The notes under the pieces: model-generated
The model's input: the letters and a program-made list of their open reading frames with translations, nothing else
Databases searched by the model: none
Told to the model about the DNA's origin: nothing
NCBI GenBank assembly: GCA_021792365.1
Contig: JAJYUT010000004.1
Coordinates: forward strand, 62,001-126,000
Reading direction: 5' to 3'
DNA length: 64,000 nucleotides
Origin: Pseudomonadota bacterium
GTDB taxonomy: Bacteria; Pseudomonadota; Alphaproteobacteria; Dongiales; Dongiaceae
Position numbers and translations under genes: made by a program
In this document: positions 16,489 to 27,700 of the stretch, piece by piece
Layout: every line of letters starts with the position of its first letter
How positions within the stretch are numbered: the stretch's first letter is position 1

Positions 16489-19008
16489 CTTCTCAGAAGT
16501 TGAAGCGGAGTCCCGCAGTGCCGCCGAGTGTGTCGGCGGTTCCGTCGGTGAGGCCGGTTTCGTAGTCGACGTTGGCGAAGATGGCGGTGTTGGGTCCGAA
16601 CTGGGCCTCGAGGCCGCCGCCGACGCGGACACTGGTGCCGCCGTTGTCGGAGGCAAAGGCGACGCCCGCCGCATCGACGCTGCCGCCGTCGAGGATCTCG
16701 TGCAGCACGTCGAGCTGCAGATAGGGCGACCACAGCGCTGGGGCCTTACCGCCGTTCTCGGCGACGAAGGTCTTCTGCAGCCGCACGCCCAGGCGCCCGC
16801 GCAGGCTCTCGCCCGCCGGCAGGTCGACCGCGATGTTGTCGACATCGGTGAAGGTGTCGAACCAGACGTGCTGATAGGCGAGCTGCGCCTGCGGCTCGAG
16901 CACCACGCGCTCGCCGAGATCGAAGGGATGGCCGCCCTCCAGCGACAGGCCCAGGCCCCAGCCGTCGGTATTGCCGACCTCGCCGCGCTCGCGGGTCGTC
17001 ACCGTCGCGTCGAAGCGCGTGCCCTGTGCCACCGCGTCGAGATACCAGCCGGACGCGTCCTGGTAGGTGCCCATCAGCGCGATGCCCGGCCCGTCCAGCT
17101 TGACCTTGGCGCTCGTTGTCTTCACCTCGACCTGCGAGCCGCCGACGCTCGCGGCCAGGCCGCCGCGCAGGGTGCTGCCGGCTTCCCCGATGTCCCAGCC
17201 GACGAAGTTGCCGCCGCCCTGGATGAACCAGGTGGTCTGGTCGTAGTCCGGCCCCTTGTCGCCGTCGAAGTCGCTGTGCGCGCCGCTGCCGCGCAGGAAC
17301 AGCTCGGCCTGCTGGCCACGGTCGAGATCCGTCGTCTGCACTGCCGCGAGGTGGCGGAACTCGCCCAGCCGCTTGTGCACCGAATCCAGCAGTGACCAGC
17401 CGTAGTTCAGCGCCCCCGAGGGCAGCGATTGGTAGCCGGCCACCTGCGGCACCGGGATCGGGTTGCCGCTGGAATCGACCGCCGATTGCAGGCGGTAGTC
17501 CCAGAAGTCGGTGGCGCCAAGCCCCACGAGGATCGGATCCAGCTCGCCGTCGGCGGAGGCGGCGGGATCGAAGGCGTTCAGATGATATTGATAGGGCCCG
17601 GCCGCGACATAGCCGCCGGCGAGCTGGAAGGCACTCGCCGCGCTGTCGCCCCCGACCTGGATGATGGAGATGCCGTCGGCGCTGCCATTGCCAGTCCCCT
17701 CCGGGGTACCGCCAACATTGATCACGTTGACGATCGTGGTGCCGGTCACATTGCCGCTGATGAGCAAGCGGTCGGCCGGCGAGCCGGTGCCGCCAAGCTC
17801 CGCCTCGATCTCCAGCGCGCCGCCATTGCCGGCGTAGTCGCCATCCACCGTCAGCGTGCCGATGGAGTTGCCCGGCGCGATGATGCCCGCATTGCTGGTG
17901 TCGCACACCGTGCCGGTGCCCTGCAGGCGGCCGCCGCCAAGCACGTTCACATCGCCGCACAGGCTGCCGTTCACCGCCAGCGTGCCGGCTTCGACCGCGG
18001 TGCTGCCCGCGAACGCCGAGTTGTTACCGGTGAGGTCGAGGATGCCACTGCCGGTCTTGAAGAGCGCGCCGGTTCCATCGATCGTGCCCGACCAGGTCAG
18101 GTCTGCGTCGGTCTCGAACCCGCCGCCGCCGGCATCGATGGTGACGTTGCGCGCCGAGCTGAACGCCGCCGTGTTCCGCAGCGTGCCGCCGTCGAAGGTG
18201 AGCGCGCCGGCGGCGTCGCCGAGATTGTCGTCCCGCGACACCGACAGCACGCCGGCCTCGAGAAAGGTGCCGCCGGAATAGCTGTTGGTCCCGGTCAGCA
18301 CCGTCGTGCCGCTCCCGACCTGTGAGACGGTGCCCGAGCCGGAGATCGCGCCGTCGAAGGTGTAGGTGTTCGACCGGTTGAACGCGAGCGCGCTGTCGTT
18401 GGTGACGTCGCCGAGGATTGCGCCGGTCGTGCCGCCATTGCCGAGCTGGAGCGTGCCGGCAGAGATCGTTGTGCCGCCGGTGTAGGTGTTGTTGGCGCCC
18501 AGCACCGTGGTGCCGCCGCCGATCTGCTCGACCGCGCCGGATCCCGAGATCGCGCCCGGCACCAGGAACGGATCGGAGCGATTGAAGGCCAGCACGCTGT
18601 TGTTGAGGATGTCGCCCGCGATCGAGCCGGACGCGCCGCCGTCGCCGAGCTGCAGCCTGCCCGCCGCGATGGTGGTGAGGCCGCCATAGCTGCCGGTCCC
18701 GGTCAACACCAGGGTCTCGAGCCCCGTCTTGGTGAGCCCGCCGGTTCCTCCGATCGCGCCGGAGAGCGTCAGGTCGGCATCGGTCTGGAAGGTCCCGCCG
18801 GACGCGCCCAAGGTGATGGCGCGCGCCGAGGTGAAGGCGCCGGTGTTCTGCAGCGTGCCGCCATTGATGCTGAGCGGACCCGCAGCCGCGCCCAGGTTGC
18901 CATCGCCCGAGACCGAGACCACGCCGCCATTGATGTTGGTGCCGCCGGCATAGTCGTTCGCCCCCGTGAGCGTCAGGGTGCCGGCGCCTGTCTTGGTGAG
19001 CGCGCCCG
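16489..19008 (-). repeat. 2.5-kb identical block, copy A (repeats at 20211-22730)
   Basis: At a constant offset of 3722 bases, every stretch I compared from 16489 to 19008 is identical to 20211-22730; the first difference is at 19009/22731. It covers the beta-barrel and most of the repeat passenger of two neighbouring autotransporter genes. Homology continues with scattered changes to about 19250. This implies a recent duplication or gene conversion. Confidence 0.9.
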
Positions 19009-20167
19009 TGCCACCGATGGCGCCCATCCAGGTCAGGTCGGCATTCGTTTGGAACGTGCCGCCCTCGTCCTCGATCGTGACAATCCGTCCGGACGAGAAG
19101 GCGCCGGTGTTCTGGAGCGTGCCCCCGTCCAGGGTGAGCGTGCCCGCCAGCGCGCCGAGATTGGCATCGCTCGAGACCGACAACGTCCCGTCCAGGATCT
19201 GCCACGAGGTCACCGCCGTCGTCGTGCTCGTCAAGGTCCAGGTGCTCGACTCAATCTTCTCGAAGGTGTGGAAATTGCGGTACTGAGCAGCAGCTCCTAT
19301 TTGGGAGACATCCAAGCTGCCGTTGGTGGCACCGCCGAGAGCGAACGTATTGACGCCGGTGCGGCCATTGACGAAGCCCGTGATGACGGAGGTGGATTCG
19401 AGGATCAATGTATCGTTGCCGGTTCCAAATTGAATCGCGGGCGCAGAGACAGAGTTCGTGGAGATCGTCCCCGCGTTGCGTAAGATCATCATCTTATTGC
19501 TCGTGTTATTCACGGCGACGAACGAGTCGCTATGAATTGTCGCGCCTTCGAAGTTATTGATAGCGATAGTGCTGGCGGCGCCAGCCTGAGGAGAAAAAAT
19601 GGTCCCTTCAGAAGAGGTGCCCGTGTCCGTGATTGATCCATAGTTGTTGATGGTGCCGGAGACGTTTGCCGCATTGACCGCAATGGCATTGCTCACACCC
19701 GAAGGGTTGTTGTTTGTGATCTGTCCATGATTGGTAATCGTGAACCCGTTGCCATTAGCACCGATCAGATCAGCGTTTGCATTTTGATTGAATGATATCG
19801 TTCCGTTATTCGTGAGGGTTTGATTGGCACCCGCAAGCCCCACGATTGTGTTGGTAATCTGACCGCCACCATTGAGCGAAGGGGCACCATGGACAGCCTC
19901 CAGGGTGCCGCCGGCATCAACAACCAACCCAGCGGCGGGTGCCGTGTTGGTCATGTTGATCCAGCCATTCAATGTCCCGCCCGATCGAATCGTCAGGACT
20001 TCCGATGGCGCCGTTAGCCGACAGCCTCCGTTTACAGAACTCGTGACCTCTGCGCATTGAGCCTGCGCGGGAGACGGCGCAGCCATCGGCAGCGCTGCCG
20101 TCCAAGCTGTGCCGATCAAGAGAGTTGCTGAGTTTAGCAGGCCGTTGCGACGCGTTGCCGATTTCAT
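16493..20167 (-). CDS. Autotransporter (type Va) adhesin-like protein, copy 1
   Basis: 1224 aa from ATG 20167 (gaggag 7 bases upstream). The frame is open further upstream, but only by running into the next gene. It has a signal peptide cut near 'SPAQAQ', an N-terminal passenger of beta-helix character (about 40-310, Asn/Gly/Thr rich), then autotransporter-associated beta-strand repeats of the kind 'GALTKTGAGTLTLTGANDY' (about 330-750). A C-terminal beta-domain of about 280 residues ends in '..GLRFNF', the usual final Phe. The barrel carries the passenger across the outer membrane. It is the last of three tandem paralogues, 47 bases after copy 2. Confidence 0.85.
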   Translation of the reverse strand: MKSATRRNGLLNSATLLIGTAWTAALPMAAPSPAQAQCAEVTSSVNGGCRLTAPSEVLTIRSGGTLNGWINMTNTAPAAGLVVDAGGTLEAVHGAPSLNGGGQITNTIVGLAGANQTLTNNGTISFNQNANADLIGANGNGFTITNHGQITNNNPSGVSNAIAVNAANVSGTINNYGSITDTGTSSEGTIFSPQAGAASTIAINNFEGATIHSDSFVAVNNTSNKMMILRNAGTISTNSVSAPAIQFGTGNDTLILESTSVITGFVNGRTGVNTFALGGATNGSLDVSQIGAAAQYRNFHTFEKIESSTWTLTSTTTAVTSWQILDGTLSVSSDANLGALAGTLTLDGGTLQNTGAFSSGRIVTIEDEGGTFQTNADLTWMGAIGGTGALTKTGAGTLTLTGANDYAGGTNINGGVVSVSGDGNLGAAAGPLSINGGTLQNTGAFTSARAITLGASGGTFQTDADLTLSGAIGGTGGLTKTGLETLVLTGTGSYGGLTTIAAGRLQLGDGGASGSIAGDILNNSVLAFNRSDPFLVPGAISGSGAVEQIGGGTTVLGANNTYTGGTTISAGTLQLGNGGTTGAILGDVTNDSALAFNRSNTYTFDGAISGSGTVSQVGSGTTVLTGTNSYSGGTFLEAGVLSVSRDDNLGDAAGALTFDGGTLRNTAAFSSARNVTIDAGGGGFETDADLTWSGTIDGTGALFKTGSGILDLTGNNSAFAGSTAVEAGTLAVNGSLCGDVNVLGGGRLQGTGTVCDTSNAGIIAPGNSIGTLTVDGDYAGNGGALEIEAELGGTGSPADRLLISGNVTGTTIVNVINVGGTPEGTGNGSADGISIIQVGGDSAASAFQLAGGYVAAGPYQYHLNAFDPAASADGELDPILVGLGATDFWDYRLQSAVDSSGNPIPVPQVAGYQSLPSGALNYGWSLLDSVHKRLGEFRHLAAVQTTDLDRGQQAELFLRGSGAHSDFDGDKGPDYDQTTWFIQGGGNFVGWDIGEAGSTLRGGLAASVGGSQVEVKTTSAKVKLDGPGIALMGTYQDASGWYLDAVAQGTRFDATVTTRERGEVGNTDGWGLGLSLEGGHPFDLGERVVLEPQAQLAYQHVWFDTFTDVDNIAVDLPAGESLRGRLGVRLQKTFVAENGGKAPALWSPYLQLDVLHEILDGGSVDAAGVAFASDNGGTSVRVGGGLEAQFGPNTAIFANVDYETGLTDGTADTLGGTAGLRFNF

Positions 20168-20210
20168 GATTTGCTCCTCGGGTACTCCGAAGTCGTGGAG
20201 ATTGCGGCCG

Positions 20211-22730
20211 CTTCTCAGAAGTTGAAGCGGAGTCCCGCAGTGCCGCCGAGTGTGTCGGCGGTTCCGTCGGTGAGGCCGGTTTCGTAGTCGACGTTGGCGA
20301 AGATGGCGGTGTTGGGTCCGAACTGGGCCTCGAGGCCGCCGCCGACGCGGACACTGGTGCCGCCGTTGTCGGAGGCAAAGGCGACGCCCGCCGCATCGAC
20401 GCTGCCGCCGTCGAGGATCTCGTGCAGCACGTCGAGCTGCAGATAGGGCGACCACAGCGCTGGGGCCTTACCGCCGTTCTCGGCGACGAAGGTCTTCTGC
20501 AGCCGCACGCCCAGGCGCCCGCGCAGGCTCTCGCCCGCCGGCAGGTCGACCGCGATGTTGTCGACATCGGTGAAGGTGTCGAACCAGACGTGCTGATAGG
20601 CGAGCTGCGCCTGCGGCTCGAGCACCACGCGCTCGCCGAGATCGAAGGGATGGCCGCCCTCCAGCGACAGGCCCAGGCCCCAGCCGTCGGTATTGCCGAC
20701 CTCGCCGCGCTCGCGGGTCGTCACCGTCGCGTCGAAGCGCGTGCCCTGTGCCACCGCGTCGAGATACCAGCCGGACGCGTCCTGGTAGGTGCCCATCAGC
20801 GCGATGCCCGGCCCGTCCAGCTTGACCTTGGCGCTCGTTGTCTTCACCTCGACCTGCGAGCCGCCGACGCTCGCGGCCAGGCCGCCGCGCAGGGTGCTGC
20901 CGGCTTCCCCGATGTCCCAGCCGACGAAGTTGCCGCCGCCCTGGATGAACCAGGTGGTCTGGTCGTAGTCCGGCCCCTTGTCGCCGTCGAAGTCGCTGTG
21001 CGCGCCGCTGCCGCGCAGGAACAGCTCGGCCTGCTGGCCACGGTCGAGATCCGTCGTCTGCACTGCCGCGAGGTGGCGGAACTCGCCCAGCCGCTTGTGC
21101 ACCGAATCCAGCAGTGACCAGCCGTAGTTCAGCGCCCCCGAGGGCAGCGATTGGTAGCCGGCCACCTGCGGCACCGGGATCGGGTTGCCGCTGGAATCGA
21201 CCGCCGATTGCAGGCGGTAGTCCCAGAAGTCGGTGGCGCCAAGCCCCACGAGGATCGGATCCAGCTCGCCGTCGGCGGAGGCGGCGGGATCGAAGGCGTT
21301 CAGATGATATTGATAGGGCCCGGCCGCGACATAGCCGCCGGCGAGCTGGAAGGCACTCGCCGCGCTGTCGCCCCCGACCTGGATGATGGAGATGCCGTCG
21401 GCGCTGCCATTGCCAGTCCCCTCCGGGGTACCGCCAACATTGATCACGTTGACGATCGTGGTGCCGGTCACATTGCCGCTGATGAGCAAGCGGTCGGCCG
21501 GCGAGCCGGTGCCGCCAAGCTCCGCCTCGATCTCCAGCGCGCCGCCATTGCCGGCGTAGTCGCCATCCACCGTCAGCGTGCCGATGGAGTTGCCCGGCGC
21601 GATGATGCCCGCATTGCTGGTGTCGCACACCGTGCCGGTGCCCTGCAGGCGGCCGCCGCCAAGCACGTTCACATCGCCGCACAGGCTGCCGTTCACCGCC
21701 AGCGTGCCGGCTTCGACCGCGGTGCTGCCCGCGAACGCCGAGTTGTTACCGGTGAGGTCGAGGATGCCACTGCCGGTCTTGAAGAGCGCGCCGGTTCCAT
21801 CGATCGTGCCCGACCAGGTCAGGTCTGCGTCGGTCTCGAACCCGCCGCCGCCGGCATCGATGGTGACGTTGCGCGCCGAGCTGAACGCCGCCGTGTTCCG
21901 CAGCGTGCCGCCGTCGAAGGTGAGCGCGCCGGCGGCGTCGCCGAGATTGTCGTCCCGCGACACCGACAGCACGCCGGCCTCGAGAAAGGTGCCGCCGGAA
22001 TAGCTGTTGGTCCCGGTCAGCACCGTCGTGCCGCTCCCGACCTGTGAGACGGTGCCCGAGCCGGAGATCGCGCCGTCGAAGGTGTAGGTGTTCGACCGGT
22101 TGAACGCGAGCGCGCTGTCGTTGGTGACGTCGCCGAGGATTGCGCCGGTCGTGCCGCCATTGCCGAGCTGGAGCGTGCCGGCAGAGATCGTTGTGCCGCC
22201 GGTGTAGGTGTTGTTGGCGCCCAGCACCGTGGTGCCGCCGCCGATCTGCTCGACCGCGCCGGATCCCGAGATCGCGCCCGGCACCAGGAACGGATCGGAG
22301 CGATTGAAGGCCAGCACGCTGTTGTTGAGGATGTCGCCCGCGATCGAGCCGGACGCGCCGCCGTCGCCGAGCTGCAGCCTGCCCGCCGCGATGGTGGTGA
22401 GGCCGCCATAGCTGCCGGTCCCGGTCAACACCAGGGTCTCGAGCCCCGTCTTGGTGAGCCCGCCGGTTCCTCCGATCGCGCCGGAGAGCGTCAGGTCGGC
22501 ATCGGTCTGGAAGGTCCCGCCGGACGCGCCCAAGGTGATGGCGCGCGCCGAGGTGAAGGCGCCGGTGTTCTGCAGCGTGCCGCCATTGATGCTGAGCGGA
22601 CCCGCAGCCGCGCCCAGGTTGCCATCGCCCGAGACCGAGACCACGCCGCCATTGATGTTGGTGCCGCCGGCATAGTCGTTCGCCCCCGTGAGCGTCAGGG
22701 TGCCGGCGCCTGTCTTGGTGAGCGCGCCCG
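20211..22730 (-). repeat. 2.5-kb identical block, copy B
   Basis: Partner of 16489-19008; see that entry. Confidence 0.9.
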
Positions 22731-24510
22731 CACCGCCGATGGCGCCCATCCAGGTCAGGTCGGCATTCGTTTGGAACGTGCCGCCGTCGTCCTCGATCGT
22801 GACAATCCGTCCGGACGAGAAGGCGCCGGTGTTCTGGAGCGTGCCCCCGTCCAGGGTGAGCGTGCCGGCGGCCCCGCCGAGATTGCCGTCGCTCGACACC
22901 GACAACGTCCCGTCCAGGATCTGCCACGAGGTCACCGCCGTCGTCGTGCCCGTCAAGGTCCAGGTGCTCGCGCCGGTCTTCTGATAGGTGCCAAAGTTGC
23001 GATACTGCGCGATTGGGCCGATTTGCGATGCATTGAACGAGCTATCGGCCGAGCCGCCAAGAATGAACGTGTCGCCGGCGGTGGCGACCACGTTTCCGTT
23101 GATCTGGTAGCCGGCCCGCAGCTCCAACGAGTTCCCTCCGGCGGTGAACGTGATGGCGTTGTTGCGCGTCGATCCGTTTCCCGACAGGCCGCCGGAGATC
23201 GTGCCGGAGGTGATGACGGAAGCACCGCCGGTTCCGGTGATGCCAACGCCCCCTGCGCCGCTGCCGGCGCCGAGGCTTCCGCCAGTACCGCCGGTAATCG
23301 TCCCCGTGTTGGACAGCGTGCTGCTAGAGAGCGTCATTCCTGCGCCGCCTGCCCCAACCGTACTGACGCCGGCGGTGCCGCCAGTGCCGCCGCTGATCGT
23401 GCCGGAGTTGGTTGCGGTGCTCCCTGTCAGCGACAGCCCGATGCCGCCCGGCCCCGCGCCAGCGCCAGCGCCGCCGGAAATCGCACTGTTGTTGGTCAGC
23501 GTGCTGTTCGTCACGAGGGCGCCGGCACCGCCTGCGCTGCCGCGGTTTCTCCACGCCTCCTGCCGGCCCAGGCCGCCCGTGACGGAGCCGTTGTTGACGA
23601 AGCTGCCGCCACCATCCAACACCAACCCTGCGCCGCCCGCTCCGGAACCTGCCGCGCCCACGCTATTACGGCCGGTTCCGCCTTGCCCGCCCCTGATCGT
23701 GCCGCTGTTCGTATGGGTGCCGCCTGTAAGTTGAGCGCCGACACCCCCCAGGCCGCCAAAAAAATTGTCCGTGCCGCCTGAGGTATTGATAGAGCTGCCG
23801 CCGTCGCCGCCGACAATCTGGCTTCGGTTGTCAAGCGAGCCGCCCGACATCACGACGCCCGTTCCCCCGGCACCGCCTCCACGGCCCGAACCGGCACTGC
23901 CGCCACCCGAATCGGTATCGCCGCCAAGTCCGCCGCTGATGATTCCCTCATTCACGAGCGTGCTGTTCGTGAGAGTCGCCCCACGGCCACCCGCGCCGGC
24001 GCCTTGAAACGAGCGGCCGCCGCCGGCGCCTCCGGTGATCGTGCCGGAATTCCGGAGCGAGCCGTTCGACAGCGATGTGCCGACGCCGCCGACCCCGGAC
24101 CGGCCCGTGCCGGTACTCGTGTCGGCATTGCCGCCCCTGACTGCGCCCGATGTCGTGAGGAGCGAGCCGCCGGAGAACGCCAGGCTGCCGCCGCTCCCGA
24201 TGCCGGATGCGATATCCGCACCCGACAACGTGAATGCACCCGTGTTGATGGTCGTCGGTTTTATGAAGGCTGGAAACGCCGTCGGATCGGCAATTGCGAC
24301 GTTGCCGGTCAGCGTAATGGTTGCGTTGGAGTCGCCATCCGCGTTGGCTGCATTGATGGCAGCGCGAAGCGAGCCCTCGTCATTCGCCGTGTAGCTTCCT
24401 GCCTGCGCGCTGGGCGCGAATGCGCCAGCAATCAGCGCGGCCGTCCACACAGTGCCGATCATGAGGGCAGCCGAACCTAGCAGGCTGTCGCGACGAGGCA
24501 CCGCTTCCAT
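20215..24510 (-). CDS. Autotransporter (type Va) adhesin-like protein, copy 2
   Basis: 1431 aa. A signal peptide ends near 'APSAQAG'. The N-terminal passenger (about 40-470) is unlike copy 1: it is built of Gly-rich repeats of the form 'L-x-N-x-G-x-I-x-GG-x-GG' ('SGTISGGTGG', 'NTGTITGG'), typical of beta-helices. From 'TSWQILDGTLSVSS' onward the autotransporter repeats and C-terminal barrel match copy 1 almost perfectly, the last 2.5 kb without change. ggggagc precedes the ATG. Fresh exchange of C-terminal halves with different N-terminal tips is a pattern seen in surface adhesins. Confidence 0.85.
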   Translation of the reverse strand: MEAVPRRDSLLGSAALMIGTVWTAALIAGAFAPSAQAGSYTANDEGSLRAAINAANADGDSNATITLTGNVAIADPTAFPAFIKPTTINTGAFTLSGADIASGIGSGGSLAFSGGSLLTTSGAVRGGNADTSTGTGRSGVGGVGTSLSNGSLRNSGTITGGAGGGRSFQGAGAGGRGATLTNSTLVNEGIISGGLGGDTDSGGGSAGSGRGGGAGGTGVVMSGGSLDNRSQIVGGDGGSSINTSGGTDNFFGGLGGVGAQLTGGTHTNSGTIRGGQGGTGRNSVGAAGSGAGGAGLVLDGGGSFVNNGSVTGGLGRQEAWRNRGSAGGAGALVTNSTLTNNSAISGGAGAGAGPGGIGLSLTGSTATNSGTISGGTGGTAGVSTVGAGGAGMTLSSSTLSNTGTITGGTGGSLGAGSGAGGVGITGTGGASVITSGTISGGLSGNGSTRNNAITFTAGGNSLELRAGYQINGNVVATAGDTFILGGSADSSFNASQIGPIAQYRNFGTYQKTGASTWTLTGTTTAVTSWQILDGTLSVSSDGNLGGAAGTLTLDGGTLQNTGAFSSGRIVTIEDDGGTFQTNADLTWMGAIGGAGALTKTGAGTLTLTGANDYAGGTNINGGVVSVSGDGNLGAAAGPLSINGGTLQNTGAFTSARAITLGASGGTFQTDADLTLSGAIGGTGGLTKTGLETLVLTGTGSYGGLTTIAAGRLQLGDGGASGSIAGDILNNSVLAFNRSDPFLVPGAISGSGAVEQIGGGTTVLGANNTYTGGTTISAGTLQLGNGGTTGAILGDVTNDSALAFNRSNTYTFDGAISGSGTVSQVGSGTTVLTGTNSYSGGTFLEAGVLSVSRDDNLGDAAGALTFDGGTLRNTAAFSSARNVTIDAGGGGFETDADLTWSGTIDGTGALFKTGSGILDLTGNNSAFAGSTAVEAGTLAVNGSLCGDVNVLGGGRLQGTGTVCDTSNAGIIAPGNSIGTLTVDGDYAGNGGALEIEAELGGTGSPADRLLISGNVTGTTIVNVINVGGTPEGTGNGSADGISIIQVGGDSAASAFQLAGGYVAAGPYQYHLNAFDPAASADGELDPILVGLGATDFWDYRLQSAVDSSGNPIPVPQVAGYQSLPSGALNYGWSLLDSVHKRLGEFRHLAAVQTTDLDRGQQAELFLRGSGAHSDFDGDKGPDYDQTTWFIQGGGNFVGWDIGEAGSTLRGGLAASVGGSQVEVKTTSAKVKLDGPGIALMGTYQDASGWYLDAVAQGTRFDATVTTRERGEVGNTDGWGLGLSLEGGHPFDLGERVVLEPQAQLAYQHVWFDTFTDVDNIAVDLPAGESLRGRLGVRLQKTFVAENGGKAPALWSPYLQLDVLHEILDGGSVDAAGVAFASDNGGTSVRVGGGLEAQFGPNTAIFANVDYETGLTDGTADTLGGTAGLRFNF

Positions 24511-24713
24511 GATGCTCCCCAGGTACCCTGAGTGAATTTCCTTGCCCCCGGTTGCCTCGAATCATCTGGTGCGACGGGGTTAATTCAGTGGAACGTACTA
24601 TTGGTCCTAGTTATTTCCGAACTCTTAACCGGACAGGATGGATAGGCTTCTTTTGACAGCCCTGCGGCATGGGAGGAGATCCTTCCGTGGCTTGGCCGGG
24701 GCGGGTCTCCTTC
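24511..24713. other. Intergenic between autotransporter genes 3 and 2
   Basis: 203 bases, lower in GC around 24560-24640, which fits a promoter for copies 2 and 1. No clear terminator for copy 3 was found. Confidence 0.35.
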
Positions 24714-27700
24714 TCAGAAGTTGAAGCGGAGTCCCGCAGTGCCGCCGAGGATGTCTGCGGTTCCGTCGGTGAGGCCGGTTTCGTAGTCGACGTTGGCGAA
24801 GATGGCGGTGTTCGTGCCGAACTGCGCTTCGAGGCCGCCGCCGAGGCGGATGCTGGTGCCGCCGTTATCGGAAGCGAAGGCGACGCCCGCCGCATCGACG
24901 CTGCTGCCGTCGAGGAACTCGCGCAGCACGTCGAGCTGCAGATAGGGCGACCACAGCGCTTGGCTGTTGCCGTCATGCTCGGCGACGAAGGTCTTCTGCA
25001 GCCTTGCGCCGACGCGCCCGCGCAGGCTCTCGCCGGCCGGCAGATCGACGGTAATGTTGTCGACGTCGGTGAAGGTGTCGAACCAGACATGCTGATAGGC
25101 GAGCTGCGCCTGCGGCTCGAGCACCACGCGCTCACCGAGATCGATTGGATAGCCGCCCTCCAGCGAGAGGCCGAGGCCCCAGCCATCGGTGTTGCCGACC
25201 TCGCCGCGCTCGCTGGTCTTCACCGTCGCGTCATAGCGCGTGCCTTGCACCACCGCATCGAGATACCAGCCGGACGCATCCTGGTAGGTGCCCATCAGCG
25301 CGACACCCGGTCCATCCAGCTCCACCTTTGCGCTCGTCGTCTTCACCTCGACCTGCGAGCCGCCGATGCTCGCGGCGAAACCGCCGCGCAGCGTGCTGCC
25401 CGCGCCGCCGATGTCCCAGCCGACGAAGTTGCCGCCGCCTTGGATGAACCAGGTGGTCTGGTCGTAGTCCGGCCCCTTGTCGCCGTCGAAGTCGCTGTCG
25501 GTTCCGTTGCCGCGCAGGAACAGCTCGGCCTGCTGGCCGCGGTCGAGATCCGTCGTCTGCACCGCCGCGAGGTGACGGAACTCGCCCAGCCGCTTGTGCA
25601 GCGAATCGAGCAGCGACCAGCCATATTGCAGCGCGCCCGAGGGCAGCGACTGGTAGCCGGCCACCTGCGGCACCGGGATTCCTGTCGATTGCAGGCGGTA
25701 ATCCCAGAAGTCGGTGGCGCCGAGGCCGGCGAGGATGGGATCCAGCTCGCCGTCGGCGGAAGCGGCGGGATCGAAGGCGTTCAGGTGATACTGATAGGGT
25801 CCGGCCGCCACATACCCGCCGGCGAGTTGAAAGGCATTCGCCGTGCTGGTGTCGCCGACTTGGACGATCGAAATGCCGTCGGCGCTGCCACTGCCGGTCT
25901 CGGCACCGCTGCCGCCGACGTTGATGACGTTGACCATCGTCGTGCCGGTGACGTTGCCGGAGATCAGCAGGCGGTCGGCCGGCGAACCGGTGCCGCCCAG
26001 CTCCGCCTCCATCTCCAGCGCGCCGCCATTGCCGGCATAGTCACCATCCACCGTCAGCGTGCCGATGGAGTTGCCCGGCGCGATGATGCCCGCGTTGCTG
26101 GTGTCGCACACCGTGCCCGTGCCTTGCAGCCGTCCGCCGCCCAGCACGTTCACATCGCCGCACAGGCTGCCGTTCACCGCCAGCGTGCCCTGCGCGACCG
26201 CGGTGCTGCCGGCGAAGGCCGAATTGTCGCCGGTGAGGTCGAGCATGCCGCCGCCGGCCTTTAGCAGCACGCCGGTGCCGCCGATCGTGCCGGACCAGGT
26301 CAAATCGGCATCGGTCTGGAACGTGCCGCCCTCGTCCTCGATGGTGACGTCGCGCGCCGAGCTGAATGCCGCCGTGTTCCGCAGCGCGCCGCCATCGAAG
26401 GTGAGCCCGCCGGCTGCGCCGCCGAGGGCACCGTCGCTCGATATCGACAGCGTGCCGTCCAGCAACTGCCAGGGCGTGACCGCGCTGGTCGCGCCGGTCA
26501 GCGTCCAGGTGCCGGTGCCGGTCTTCTCGAAGGTGTCGAAGTTCTGATATTGCGAGATGTTGATCTGATTGGTGCCGGTGCCGGCGAGGCGCAGCGTGTC
26601 ACCCCCGCCGGTGGTCGCCACGACATTGCCGTTGATCACCGAGTTGGAATGCAGCTCAAGCAGGTTAGTGCCCGATGTGGCCGTGAGCCGGATCGCATCG
26701 GCCTGGCCCGCACCGGCGCTGATCGTTCCGTCATTGATGATGGTGAAGTTCGGAACGGTTCCAGTGAACGGGCTAAAGCTCCCGAATATGGCGGGCCCTC
26801 CCGTACCGCCCTCGATCGTGCCATTGTTGATGATGGTAGGATTCCCTCCGGCCGCAAATATGGCGTTGTGACCGTTCCCGGTCGACGGGACCGAGGAGGT
26901 GCCGCCCCGGATCGTGCCGTTATTGGTGATTGTACTGGTGCCGGTGCTAATTCCCATACCTATACTTGCGGTGTTGCCTGCGCCGCCTTCGATGAGACCA
27001 TTGTTTGTGAGAGAACCACCGGAGAGACTCACGCCCGTTCCGCCGTTTCCGGCCGCTCCGCCGGCTCCGCCCCGGATCGTCCCGTTGTTGACGTAGATTC
27101 CGGTACCCAGTTGGGCGCCAACGTCACCGGCGCCGGTTCCCGCACCGGCGCCGCCGGTGAGTGTCCCGTTATTGGTCAGCGACGTGCCGCTGCTAATCAG
27201 AACCAGTCCTCGTCCGCCGTTCGCGTTACTGGTCGGATCGGCATCGCCGCCGGTGATGGCCGTCGAATTGATGAAGGTGACGGGGCCACCGAATACGATA
27301 GGGCCGCCCGTTTGGCTACCTGAAGGACTGCCGGAAGGGGCATCCCGGCCGGAGATCGTGTGACCGTTGGTGTCGATCGTGATCGGCTGGGTGGCGGTGG
27401 GGAAGTTCGTCGTGTTCGCCATGGCGATATCGCCAGTGAGCGTGATCATCGAGGGACCGGATTTGCTGTTTGCGTCGGCGATCGCGTCGCGAAGCTGTTG
27501 CTCCGTCGCGACGGAGTAATCGTCGGCCCAGGCCGGCCCGACATGGCTCGCCACCAGCGCGGTGGTGCTCATCAGCAGCGCGGCATAGAAACCTGATACA
27601 TGCGAGCGGCGCGCGCGCAGCGGTGCGATGGGACGGCTTAGCGAACCGGAACCTTTGCGATCGTGTTCGTGGAATCCCTCGATTGATTTTGCCTCACGCG

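Noticed and set aside
20168-20455. 96-codon upstream extension of autotransporter copy 1
   Set aside because: It is the out-of-frame 3' end of copy 2; the signal peptide and ribosome site place the start at 20167.
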